The notes under the pieces are model-generated. The model made no database searches. It saw nothing but the letters and a program-made list of their open reading frames with translations, and was not told the origin of the DNA. A DNA stretch of 10,795 nucleotides, taken from Hyphomicrobiaceae bacterium. GTDB taxonomy: Bacteria > Pseudomonadota > Alphaproteobacteria > Rhizobiales > Hyphomicrobiaceae. Of the stretch, positions 1 through 6,551 are shown one piece after another. The translations under genes and the position numbers were made by a program. Location: NCBI GenBank assembly GCA_021775715.1, contig JAJFHI010000149.1, forward strand, positions 1 through 10,795, given 5' to 3'. How positions within the stretch are numbered: position 1 is the stretch's first letter; each line of letters starts with the position of its first letter.

Positions 1-1
1 A

Positions 2-883
2 GCAGTTGCAGACGGTGCGCTGCACTTTGATCATGCACATACACTTGCTGTGCATTTCCTGTCCGAACTCGCGCACGAAGAACGCGGCAGCATCACTGCA
101 CCTCTAACCGCGCGCGGTCCGATCCCGGTGTTTCACAACCACATCACCGCGGGTATTACGCGAGATGTTGGCAAGTTGTATGGCACACTATCAGCGACCG
201 CTGAGAGCTTTGACTATCAGGATGTCCGCGCCGTCAACGGCAGCGAGTTGGATCAGGATGGTCGTGACACAGAGATTATCAGTGGCCAGTTGCGCGCCGG
301 ATATCGGTTTTCGCCAGGCTATGAATTCGTCTCCAAGCTTCGCATGCTACGCCAATACAATGCGGGAATTGGAGAGTTTTCCATGGATTCCATGGGGTAC
401 GAGGTCTTAGGCGGCCTAGCATTTGAGACAAATCCATTGTTGCGGTGGCGCATACTCGGCGGCGTTGGGTTGCGCGAATTTGATGCCACCGAAGTCGACA
501 ACGTCGTGACGTCGCTCGCCGAGGGCCAAGTGGAGTGGTTGCCAACGCAACGAATGACAGTCTACGGAAACCTCCGGCGCGAGATTATCGACACAGTCGG
601 AGCGGAAAACGGCGGTCGGATCCAAACCTCTGTCGATGGGCGCGTGGATTACGACGTCTATAACAACATTGTTCTGAGCTTGAGTGGCGGATACAGCCAG
701 GCTGAATTCATTGGTTCAACACGTTCAGACGAAACACTTACTGGCCGTATCGGAGTCCAATACTTCATGAATAAAAACTGGCTGTTCACTTTTGCATACG
801 AACATGAGTTCCGTGATTCGACGAACGACGTCTTCGATGCAACGCGCAACCGGTATCTCATCGGCGCGAAACTTCAATTCTAA
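2..883 (+). CDS. Outer-membrane beta-barrel protein of the polysaccharide locus (5'-truncated by the window edge)
   Basis: The reading frame is open from base 2 with no stop upstream, so the start and signal peptide lie outside the window; the GTG at 50 is only an internal codon. The 293 visible residues look like a transmembrane beta-barrel: many short strands of alternating polar and hydrophobic residues, aromatic residues at strand ends, Asp/Gly/Asn-rich turns, and a last strand ending in Phe (YLIGAKLQF), the usual signal for outer-membrane insertion. The overall look fits the beta-barrel porin 2 type (PF10082-like) proteins often found in alphaproteobacterial exopolysaccharide clusters. 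It ends 11 bases before the co-polymerase gene on the same strand, so the two are probably co-transcribed. Inferred role: an outer-membrane partner in secretion or anchoring of the polymer. A direct export role is not shown by the sequence. The barrel call is fairly sure, the exact family less so. Confidence 0.8.
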   Translation, partial: AVADGALHFDHAHTLAVHFLSELAHEERGSITAPLTARGPIPVFHNHITAGITRDVGKLYGTLSATAESFDYQDVRAVNGSELDQDGRDTEIISGQLRAGYRFSPGYEFVSKLRMLRQYNAGIGEFSMDSMGYEVLGGLAFETNPLLRWRILGGVGLREFDATEVDNVVTSLAEGQVEWLPTQRMTVYGNLRREIIDTVGAENGGRIQTSVDGRVDYDVYNNIVLSLSGGYSQAEFIGSTRSDETLTGRIGVQYFMNKNWLFTFAYEHEFRDSTNDVFDATRNRYLIGAKLQF

Positions 884-894
884 TTAAGTAGCCG

Positions 895-3201
895 ATGCAC
901 AACGAGCCATCATATCGCGACGAGGATGAGGAAGAAGGCGGGACGATCAGCCTTGACCGAATTCTTTACGCGCTTCGCCACCGTTGGCGGATGATTGTGG
1001 GGATCACCATCCTCGCGGTCGTGATGTCGGCTGGCGTCGTGATGCTTTTGCCATCGCGTTACGATGCTTCGGCCTTAGTCCAGATCGACCCGCGCAAGAA
1101 ATCAATATCGAACCTGGATGGTGTGCTGTCCAACCTCCAAGCGGACGGTGCAGTGGTCGACAGTGAAGAAGAAATCATCCGCTCGCGCACCATTGTCCTG
1201 CGCGTTATTGACGTTCTCGATTTGCGCAATGACCCAGAATTCAACGGTCCAACCATTTTCGGAAAGATCCTTGTTTGGATCGGGCTTAGCAGTGCGTCGC
1301 CGGATAACACGAACGTCGCGCGCATCCAGACCAAAAAGCCAGATCCCATTACCGCTCTCCTGGGTCCCCAGAAAATAGGTCAGTCCAACCCTGAACAGGA
1401 TGCGATCGCCGTTGCGTTCCTTCGCCGGCTTAAAGTCACACGCGTTCGCAAGACGCTTCTCATCAATATTCGTTTTTCAACGCAAGACCCCGTAAAGTCC
1501 GCGCGCATCGCAAACACGATTGCCGAGGTCTACCTCAATGAGCAACTAAGAGAAAAGCAGCGCGCCACTGGAATGGCGACGAACGCGCTCGAACACAAAC
1601 TTACCGAGCTTCGCGTTAAGTTGGCATCGGCAGAGAGCAAGGTTGAGGCTTACAAAGCCAAAAACGACATCTTCAATTCCGAAGGCCAAATTCTGTCGGA
1701 AAAACATCTGGCACGGCTGCAAGAGCAAACCGTGATTGCACGCAATACGACGGCGGAAGCACGCGCCAAGTATCTGCAGGCCAAAACACTACGTGACCGC
1801 GGTATCAATAACAACGCCATTACAGATGTCCTTGAGAGCCACACCGTCCGCCTACTCAAAGAACAACTTGGAAAGGCATCGGGAAAGCATGCAGAACTGA
1901 GAACCAAATACGGTCAGCGCCATCCATCGATCAAGAAAGTTCGTGCAGAAGTCGATGACGTCCAGCGGCAACTTGACAAAGAGATTGGACGGCTCGTAGC
2001 CAACCTCGAAAACGAGCATGAAATCTCTGTGGAACGCGAAAAAGAGCTTACTCAAAGCCTTGCAGTCCTCAAATCGCGCCAGGTGGATGCTCGAAAGGCT
2101 GGCGTTGGCTTGAAGAACTTGGAGCGCGAGGCCGCAACGTCCAAGCAATTGTTCGAAGCTCTTTTGGCACGTTACAAGCAGACGAGCGAAACGCAGTCGT
2201 TGCAATTGCCAGATGCACGTATCGTAGAGCAGGCCGACGCGCCATTGTTCGCGGCGGCACCGAAACGCAAGCAACTTGTAGCGCTGGCGTCAATCGCAGG
2301 CCTCTTTGCAGCACTCGCGCTGGCGCTGGCTTTGGAATTCGCGACCCTTGGCATTGGCCGTCCCGAAGATGTCGAGCAGGTCTTTGAGTTATCGCACCTG
2401 ACGTCGCTGCCGCGTATTGAACCGACGGCAGCTGACATCGACGACCCACTACGTTCCGCCCGCCTTGTTATCACCGAGCCGACCGGCAGCTTTGCGGAAT
2501 CCGTTCGCGGGGTACGCCGCGAAATAGACCTCAGCCGACCGATACCTGGAATGCCAACTGTTTTGCTCGTGGCCGGAAGTCTTCCTGGCGAGGGCGTCAG
2601 CATGACCGCATCGAACCTTGCCCACCACTATGCAATTACCGGCAACCGCGTCCTGCTTATCGACGGCGATCTGCGCTTCCAGGGATTGTCGCGAAAACTT
2701 GCGCCGGGCCGGCAGATTGGCTTGGCTGAGATTCTGATGCAGGGGCTGCGTCCGGAAGTTGCCATCCTGCGAGATGCAACGACAGGGTTGAACTTTATGC
2801 CAGCGGCGGGCAACGCGCGACTGACGCAACCAAGTCCCGAGCTTCTCGCCGGACCGCGCATGGCCGGCGCATTGGCGCATCTTCGTGCGCAATTCGATAC
2901 CATCATCATCGATAGCCCACCGCTGTTACCGGTTTTCGACGGCCGTATCCTTGCAGATCTGGCGGACAGGATTTTGTTTGTAACAACCTGGCGCAAGACA
3001 CCCAAACAACTTGCCAAACGCGCGCTCAAGACACTGCACGTCAACCAGAGTAAAATTCTCGGCGTTGTCGTCAATCAGGTTGCCCAGGACATTATCGACG
3101 AAAGCCGCGGCATTTCATATAAGCCGCAAAGTCCTATCAATTTTAACGATCGCGTTAATATACCTAAACACGGTGCTAATTTGCATGCCAAAGCGGCGTA
3201 A
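895..3201 (+). CDS. Polysaccharide co-polymerase / chain-length determinant with BY-kinase-like domain (GumC/ExoP/Wzc family)
   Basis: Inner-membrane protein of 768 residues that in this family controls chain length and couples polymerisation to export. The N-terminus is acidic, followed by a Wzz-like region with TM1 at about residues 33-52. A long charged helical/coiled-coil periplasmic part follows, then a GNVR-like segment (about 403-430), a proline-containing stretch (ADAPLFAAAPKRK) leading into TM2 (about 461-480), and a cytoplasmic ATPase domain. That domain keeps Walker A' (LIDGDLR, D590 and D592) and Walker B (IIIDSPP, D673). The Walker A loop reads LPGEGVSMTAS: residue 568, normally the nucleotide-binding Lys, is Val. 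The C-terminal tail has only one Tyr (Y742) instead of the usual cluster, so tyrosine autokinase activity is doubtful. The start at 895 has no clear Shine-Dalgarno site, but it gives the normal N-terminus for the family and lies just after the upstream stop. Confidence 0.93.
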   Translation: MHNEPSYRDEDEEEGGTISLDRILYALRHRWRMIVGITILAVVMSAGVVMLLPSRYDASALVQIDPRKKSISNLDGVLSNLQADGAVVDSEEEIIRSRTIVLRVIDVLDLRNDPEFNGPTIFGKILVWIGLSSASPDNTNVARIQTKKPDPITALLGPQKIGQSNPEQDAIAVAFLRRLKVTRVRKTLLINIRFSTQDPVKSARIANTIAEVYLNEQLREKQRATGMATNALEHKLTELRVKLASAESKVEAYKAKNDIFNSEGQILSEKHLARLQEQTVIARNTTAEARAKYLQAKTLRDRGINNNAITDVLESHTVRLLKEQLGKASGKHAELRTKYGQRHPSIKKVRAEVDDVQRQLDKEIGRLVANLENEHEISVEREKELTQSLAVLKSRQVDARKAGVGLKNLEREAATSKQLFEALLARYKQTSETQSLQLPDARIVEQADAPLFAAAPKRKQLVALASIAGLFAALALALALEFATLGIGRPEDVEQVFELSHLTSLPRIEPTAADIDDPLRSARLVITEPTGSFAESVRGVRREIDLSRPIPGMPTVLLVAGSLPGEGVSMTASNLAHHYAITGNRVLLIDGDLRFQGLSRKLAPGRQIGLAEILMQGLRPEVAILRDATTGLNFMPAAGNARLTQPSPELLAGPRMAGALAHLRAQFDTIIIDSPPLLPVFDGRILADLADRILFVTTWRKTPKQLAKRALKTLHVNQSKILGVVVNQVAQDIIDESRGISYKPQSPINFNDRVNIPKHGANLHAKAA

Positions 3202-3314
3202 AGCTAAGGACTTTGTAAACGGTTCTATTCAGTCAATTTTTATAGAAATTATATAGCATTGGGTAATCAGTAAGCACAGCGCAGAAGCAGCGCACAGCGC
3301 GTCAAGGTCAGCCC
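3202..3314 (+). promoter_or_regulatory. AT-rich leader before the priming transferase, possible internal promoter
   Basis: The 113 bases between the co-polymerase and the priming transferase include a patch (about 3212-3260) clearly richer in A and T than its surroundings. It holds a perfect 6-base inverted repeat, TTCTAT (3223-3228) and ATAGAA (3242-3247), and TATA-like words (TATAGA, TATATA), but I find no correctly spaced -35/-10 pair. Further on, the 9-mer GCACAGCGC occurs at 3274-3282 and 3292-3300. AAGG at 3304-3307 is a plausible ribosome binding site for the ATG at 3315. An internal promoter is an inference from composition and gap length only. Confidence 0.3.
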
Positions 3315-4802
3315 ATGTCAGCAAGCACCGTTTGTGAGAACACCAAATCATCTCCGTCTGAAGCACCCGAAGCAGCAAAACGGGATCCAATGAAGAAGCG
3401 TTGGTCGCGCCGGGTCGCAGCCGACACAGTTGGCTTCGCTGACGCGATCGCCGTTACAGCTGGAAGCACGATCCCTGCAGCGATTTATCAACAGTTCGGC
3501 GGCCTACAGGCCGACTGGGCGCTCATCATTCAATCGAGCATCGCAGCATCTGTCGTATGCCTGCTGTGCCTGAAATACTGGGGCATGTATGACCTCAATC
3601 GGATGCATGATTTCCCGCGCAACCCGGAACGTATTATTGCAGCGCTTGGCATCGCACTCCTACTTGTCGTCGGGCTTGGTTTGCCGAAAGCGATCGAGAA
3701 TACGCACTTGTGGGTTTGGTATGCCGTTTGGGGCACAGCAAGCTACACGATGTTGCTTGGTAACCGCATTGTTGCCCACGCGATCCTTGCTAAGATGACG
3801 GCAAGCGGTGCATTCAACCAACGTGTTGCCGTATTCGGTGCGGGACCGATTGCACGCCGCTGCCACGACTTCTTGGCAGATCCGGCCCTAGCCATTCGCT
3901 TCGTCGGCGTTTTTGACGACCGCATCGGAGAAGACCGCATCAACCCAGAAGGCCTGACAGTTGCCGGCAAATTGCACGACCTCATCGCCGCGAGCCGTCA
4001 TGACGAGATCGATCAGATCGTCGTTGCGCTGCCACAACAGGCCGACGGCCGCATCCAGCACATCGTCAAAAAACTGAAACAGCTGCCTGTCAGCATCCAC
4101 ATCGTGACACACATCTCATCGGATCTTGTGTCTCAAGATTCTTCGGCACACAAAGTCTCCAACATCGGATCAGTTGGTCTTTTGGACGTAAAGAAAAAGC
4201 CGTTGGCCGATTGGGCACCCTTGGTCAAGCGGGTAGAAGATGTCGTGCTTGGTTGGGCATTCTTCCTAATTTCGCTATCGTTCTATCCGGTGATTGCGAT
4301 CATGATCAAACTTGAGAGCTCGGGCCCGATCATCTTCAAACAAAAGCGCCGCGGCCTCAACGGTAAGGAATTTGAAGTCTTCAAGTTCCGTACGATGTCT
4401 GTTGCCGAGACCGGAGATGACGTCAAACAAGCAGAAAAGAACGACCCACGTGTTACAGAAGTTGGTGGGGTTCTGCGCCGCTTCAGCCTCGATGAATTAC
4501 CACAGCTTTGGAACGTCATTCGCGGCGAAATGAGCCTAGTTGGCCCACGCCCCCATGCCATCGTCCACGACGAAGTGTACAGCGAAATCATCGAGCAGTA
4601 CGCTAACCGTCACCAAGTAAAACCCGGCATCACGGGTCTTGCCCAAGTCAGTGGCTTCCGCGGTGAAACGTCAACGCCAGACAAGATGGAGAGCCGTGTC
4701 AATCTCGACGTCGAATACATCGAGAACTGGTCATTTTGGCTCGACCTTCAGATCATCGCCCGCACTTTGTGGGTGGTCGCATCGGGCAAGAACGCCCACT
4801 AA
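3315..4802 (+). CDS. Undecaprenyl-phosphate sugar-1-phosphate transferase (GumD/WcaJ/WbaP-type priming transferase)
   Basis: Catalyses the first step of repeat-unit assembly: transfer of a hexose-1-phosphate from a nucleotide sugar to undecaprenyl phosphate at the inner membrane. At 495 residues it has the full length of the family. About four hydrophobic segments lie in the first 155 residues, then a Rossmann-like CoA_binding_3 domain (VFGAGPIA, G175-A180), then a membrane segment (about 312-335) opening the bacterial sugar transferase domain (about 305-495). Family motifs are intact: KFRTM (357-361), SLDELPQL with the Asp-Glu pair D393-E394, VGPRPH (409-414), KPGITGLAQV, and RGET (449-452) followed by the ENWS-x-WLDL end. 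The three-domain layout and the RGET-to-ENWS end resemble GumD/WcaJ-type enzymes, for which glucose-1-phosphate is the usual substrate; substrate cannot be fixed from sequence. The start has AAGG seven bases upstream. It is the best-supported gene in the window. Confidence 0.95.
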   Translation: MSASTVCENTKSSPSEAPEAAKRDPMKKRWSRRVAADTVGFADAIAVTAGSTIPAAIYQQFGGLQADWALIIQSSIAASVVCLLCLKYWGMYDLNRMHDFPRNPERIIAALGIALLLVVGLGLPKAIENTHLWVWYAVWGTASYTMLLGNRIVAHAILAKMTASGAFNQRVAVFGAGPIARRCHDFLADPALAIRFVGVFDDRIGEDRINPEGLTVAGKLHDLIAASRHDEIDQIVVALPQQADGRIQHIVKKLKQLPVSIHIVTHISSDLVSQDSSAHKVSNIGSVGLLDVKKKPLADWAPLVKRVEDVVLGWAFFLISLSFYPVIAIMIKLESSGPIIFKQKRRGLNGKEFEVFKFRTMSVAETGDDVKQAEKNDPRVTEVGGVLRRFSLDELPQLWNVIRGEMSLVGPRPHAIVHDEVYSEIIEQYANRHQVKPGITGLAQVSGFRGETSTPDKMESRVNLDVEYIENWSFWLDLQIIARTLWVVASGKNAH

Positions 4803-4810
4803 AACATGCG

Positions 4811-4848
4811 CGGGCCGGACGGTGAAAGACAAACCATCGTCCGCCCCG
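4811..4848 (+). promoter_or_regulatory. Intercistronic hairpin between priming transferase and polymerase genes
   Basis: Bases 4811-4824 pair with 4835-4848: a 14-position stem with one C-C mismatch (4815/4844) and one G-T wobble (4822/4837), around a 10-base loop. It begins 8 bases after the upstream stop codon. Four T residues follow only about ten bases later, so it is not a classic intrinsic terminator; a partial terminator, an mRNA-stabilising or processing stem-loop, or leader control of the next gene are all possible. Its GC-rich dyad also argues that this stretch is leader and not coding, in line with the downstream start at 4920. Confidence 0.5.
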
Positions 4849-4919
4849 AGCAATCGACTTTTAAAAGAGCCCGCATCGAGGCGGTGCCCGGCACACACTC
4901 AAACACTCAAGAAAACAAC

Positions 4920-6329
4920 ATGAAACGTGCAGCTAAAATTATGGCGCCGTTACCGATCATCTTGATGGTCGTGAGTTTTCTGTGCCCAACAGAGCTGTCG
5001 CTTTACCTTGGCGGACTGAGACTTCCCCCACATCGCGTTGCCATGTTGTTGCTGCTGCCATTGGCTGTGTGGCGCATCGTTATGCGGCCCGACGTTAGCC
5101 TGAAAAACTATGACGTTGTCTTTATTCTGTTCAATCTCTGGACGATCGCGGTCTTCACACACAATGAAGATGGCCAGGCTGGCTTTGTCTATGGTGGCTC
5201 GCTCGCACTCGAAAGCCTCGGTGGATACCTCATTGCCCGCGCCTGGGTCCGCGACGTTGATACGTTCCAGGCATCGCTACGCGTCATAGCAACTGCGATC
5301 GTTGTTGCCGCGTTGTTCGCGCTTCCTGAGACATTGCTCGGCAAGACCTTTACGCATGACTTCCTTGCCAAAATGACCGGCTACGTTCATCCAACGGCGA
5401 CGGAAACGCGCCTGGGCTTGACTCGCGCCTACGGCACATTCGACCACCCTATTCACTATGGTACGTTCTGCGCCGGACTGTTGGCATTGTTTTGGTTCGC
5501 CGAGCGCCGTGTTGCTGGCAAACGTAAAAAGGCCGCATTGCTGGTTGGCGCAACGTTCCTTGGTATTTCGTCGGCACCGATGCTCTGTCTTGCACTACAG
5601 GCCGGCATGCTGGTTTGGGAAAAGATCTCACGCGGCGTGACTTCACGCGTCTCACTAACACTTGCTGCTCTAACAGTGCTCTACATCGCCGCATCAATGG
5701 TCTCGAACCGAACACCGATCACGTTGATTGCGACAGGCATGACGCTCGATCCGTGGACAGGTTTCTACCGCCTGCAGATTTGGGAACACGGACTAAATAA
5801 TGTCTGGGCAAATCCCTTATTTGGTATTGGCCTCGACGAATGGGAACGCCCGAAATGGATGGTATCGTCGACAGTTGACGCGTTTTGGCTGGTGATTGCC
5901 ATGCGTAGCGGCATCCCGGCATTCCTATTGCTGGCTACGGCGATCGTTTTGATCGGTCGTGCGGTTGTGAAGAACCAGCGCAAACTTGCTGACCCAATAG
6001 CGCGAAAACTTGTCATGGGCTGGTTCATGTCGCTGATCGCCTTGAGCCTGATCGGCTGCACGGTGCACTACTGGAACGTCCTGTACTCATACTTCTTCTT
6101 CTTCCTCGGCCTTGGCGGATGGCTGGCCGACCCGAAGAAAACCGCGCTCAAAAGCTATGTCCGACACATGCAGCAAAGGCATGCCGTCCGCACGCCACAT
6201 GTTGCAGGACCAAAGCAGCACGCCACGCCGCCGCCAATACCCCGGTCGCCCCAACAAGCGCCGGGCAGCACTTGGCCCCAACCAGGGTTTGGTCCCTACT
6301 ACGGCCCAGCGCCAGCCTTCCGGCGGTAA
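4920..6329 (+). CDS. Polysaccharide polymerase, Wzy / O-antigen-ligase-like, with proline-rich C-terminal tail
   Basis: Polytopic inner-membrane protein of 469 residues, with about ten hydrophobic segments, that most likely joins repeat units in the periplasm. Two features support the O-antigen ligase/polymerase group: an Arg-containing motif RAYGTFDHP (169-177), and the segment GFYRLQIW (281-288, R284) followed by NPLFGIG (298-304), which matches the usual R-x-x-W...NPLFGxG pattern of this superfamily. The frame extends upstream to an ATG at 4806, but those 38 extra residues are hydrophilic, overlap a strong hairpin and look nothing like a membrane N-terminus. The ATG at 4920 gives MKRAAKIMAPLPIIL, a normal basic-then-hydrophobic start, though its ribosome binding site (AAGAAA) is weak. 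Residues 404-469 form a tail outside the membrane with 14 prolines plus many Gln, His and Gly, ending FGPYYGPAPAFRR. A ligase role is possible, but neighbouring priming and co-polymerase genes favour polymerase. Confidence 0.85.
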   Translation: MKRAAKIMAPLPIILMVVSFLCPTELSLYLGGLRLPPHRVAMLLLLPLAVWRIVMRPDVSLKNYDVVFILFNLWTIAVFTHNEDGQAGFVYGGSLALESLGGYLIARAWVRDVDTFQASLRVIATAIVVAALFALPETLLGKTFTHDFLAKMTGYVHPTATETRLGLTRAYGTFDHPIHYGTFCAGLLALFWFAERRVAGKRKKAALLVGATFLGISSAPMLCLALQAGMLVWEKISRGVTSRVSLTLAALTVLYIAASMVSNRTPITLIATGMTLDPWTGFYRLQIWEHGLNNVWANPLFGIGLDEWERPKWMVSSTVDAFWLVIAMRSGIPAFLLLATAIVLIGRAVVKNQRKLADPIARKLVMGWFMSLIALSLIGCTVHYWNVLYSYFFFFLGLGGWLADPKKTALKSYVRHMQQRHAVRTPHVAGPKQHATPPPIPRSPQQAPGSTWPQPGFGPYYGPAPAFRR

Positions 6330-6360
6330 TCAGATTTCAATCGCAGCGGAAACAAATAAA

Positions 6361-6385
6361 CCCACCACCGGGACACGGTCGTGGG
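6361..6385 (-). terminator. Intrinsic terminator for the minus-strand glycosyltransferase, probably acting on both strands
   Basis: CCCACCACCG (6361-6370) pairs with CGGTCGTGGG (6376-6385) with a single mismatch around the 5-base loop GGACA. Read on the minus strand the stem is followed at once by TTTATTTGTTTC (complement of 6349-6360), a convincing U-rich run. It would stop transcription about 165 bases past the glycosyltransferase stop. On the plus strand it lies 31 bases after the polymerase stop but is followed by CCTATTCTAT, a weaker tail, so plus-strand termination is less certain. Confidence 0.6.
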
Positions 6386-6457
6386 CCTATTCTATGCAAC
6401 TGGCTGCATTTAACAGCGGCAATTAAAGTACTTAGAGCTTTTGTTGTAAACCATCGC

Positions 6458-6516
6458 GCTCAAGTAGCGAAGCGATAGCGCAAAATAGTCTAGGCTCAAG
6501 TAGCGGAGCGGTCGCC
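6458..6516. repeat. Two-copy short direct repeat with hairpin potential
   Basis: Two 23-base copies at 6458-6480 and 6494-6516, 36 bases apart start to start, share the exact core GCTCAAGTAGCG and then AGCG, with 19 of 23 positions identical. Each copy can fold. Around copy 1, ATCGC-GCT (6453-6460) pairs with AGC and GCGAT (6466-6468, 6472-6476) with a 3-base bulge. In copy 2, AGCGG and CGGT (6502-6506, 6509-6512) pair with ACCG and CCGCT (6523-6531) with a 2-base bulge. The repeat sits between convergent gene ends. It may be a dispersed intergenic (REP-like) element or part of the termination region; its identity is not known to me. Confidence 0.5.
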
Positions 6517-6551
6517 CATCATACCGCCGCTTTCACACAACCACACAAACT

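Larger units (their letters stand above)
6330..6551. other. Convergent intergenic region
   Basis: This stretch lies between the polymerase stop (plus) and the minus-strand glycosyltransferase stop. It holds the terminator hairpin at 6361-6385 and the two-copy repeat at 6458-6516 listed separately. Frames that run into it from inside the polymerase gene in other phases have no ribosome binding site and cross the hairpin, so I see no gene here. Confidence 0.7.

Noticed and set aside
381..395. Double CCATGG separated by three bases
   Set aside because: It lies in the coding frame of the beta-barrel gene and is explained by ordinary codons; two copies of a six-base word carry little weight.
2069..3074. 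Several overlapping minus-strand open frames of 126 to 148 codons
   Set aside because: All are antisense to the conserved ATPase domain of the co-polymerase; their length is expected from codon bias in the true frame.
4806..4919. N-terminal extension of the polymerase from the ATG at 4806
   Set aside because: It adds 38 hydrophilic residues before a typical membrane-protein start, overlaps a strong hairpin and has no ribosome binding site 3 bases after the previous stop.
6112..6478. Two plus-strand frames leaving the polymerase gene and entering the intergenic gap
   Set aside because: They are out of phase with the polymerase, lack ribosome binding sites and run through the terminator hairpin.
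6458..6516. Possible CRISPR-like array
   Set aside because: Only two imperfect copies with a spacer of 13 bases; no further repeats and no cas genes in the window.
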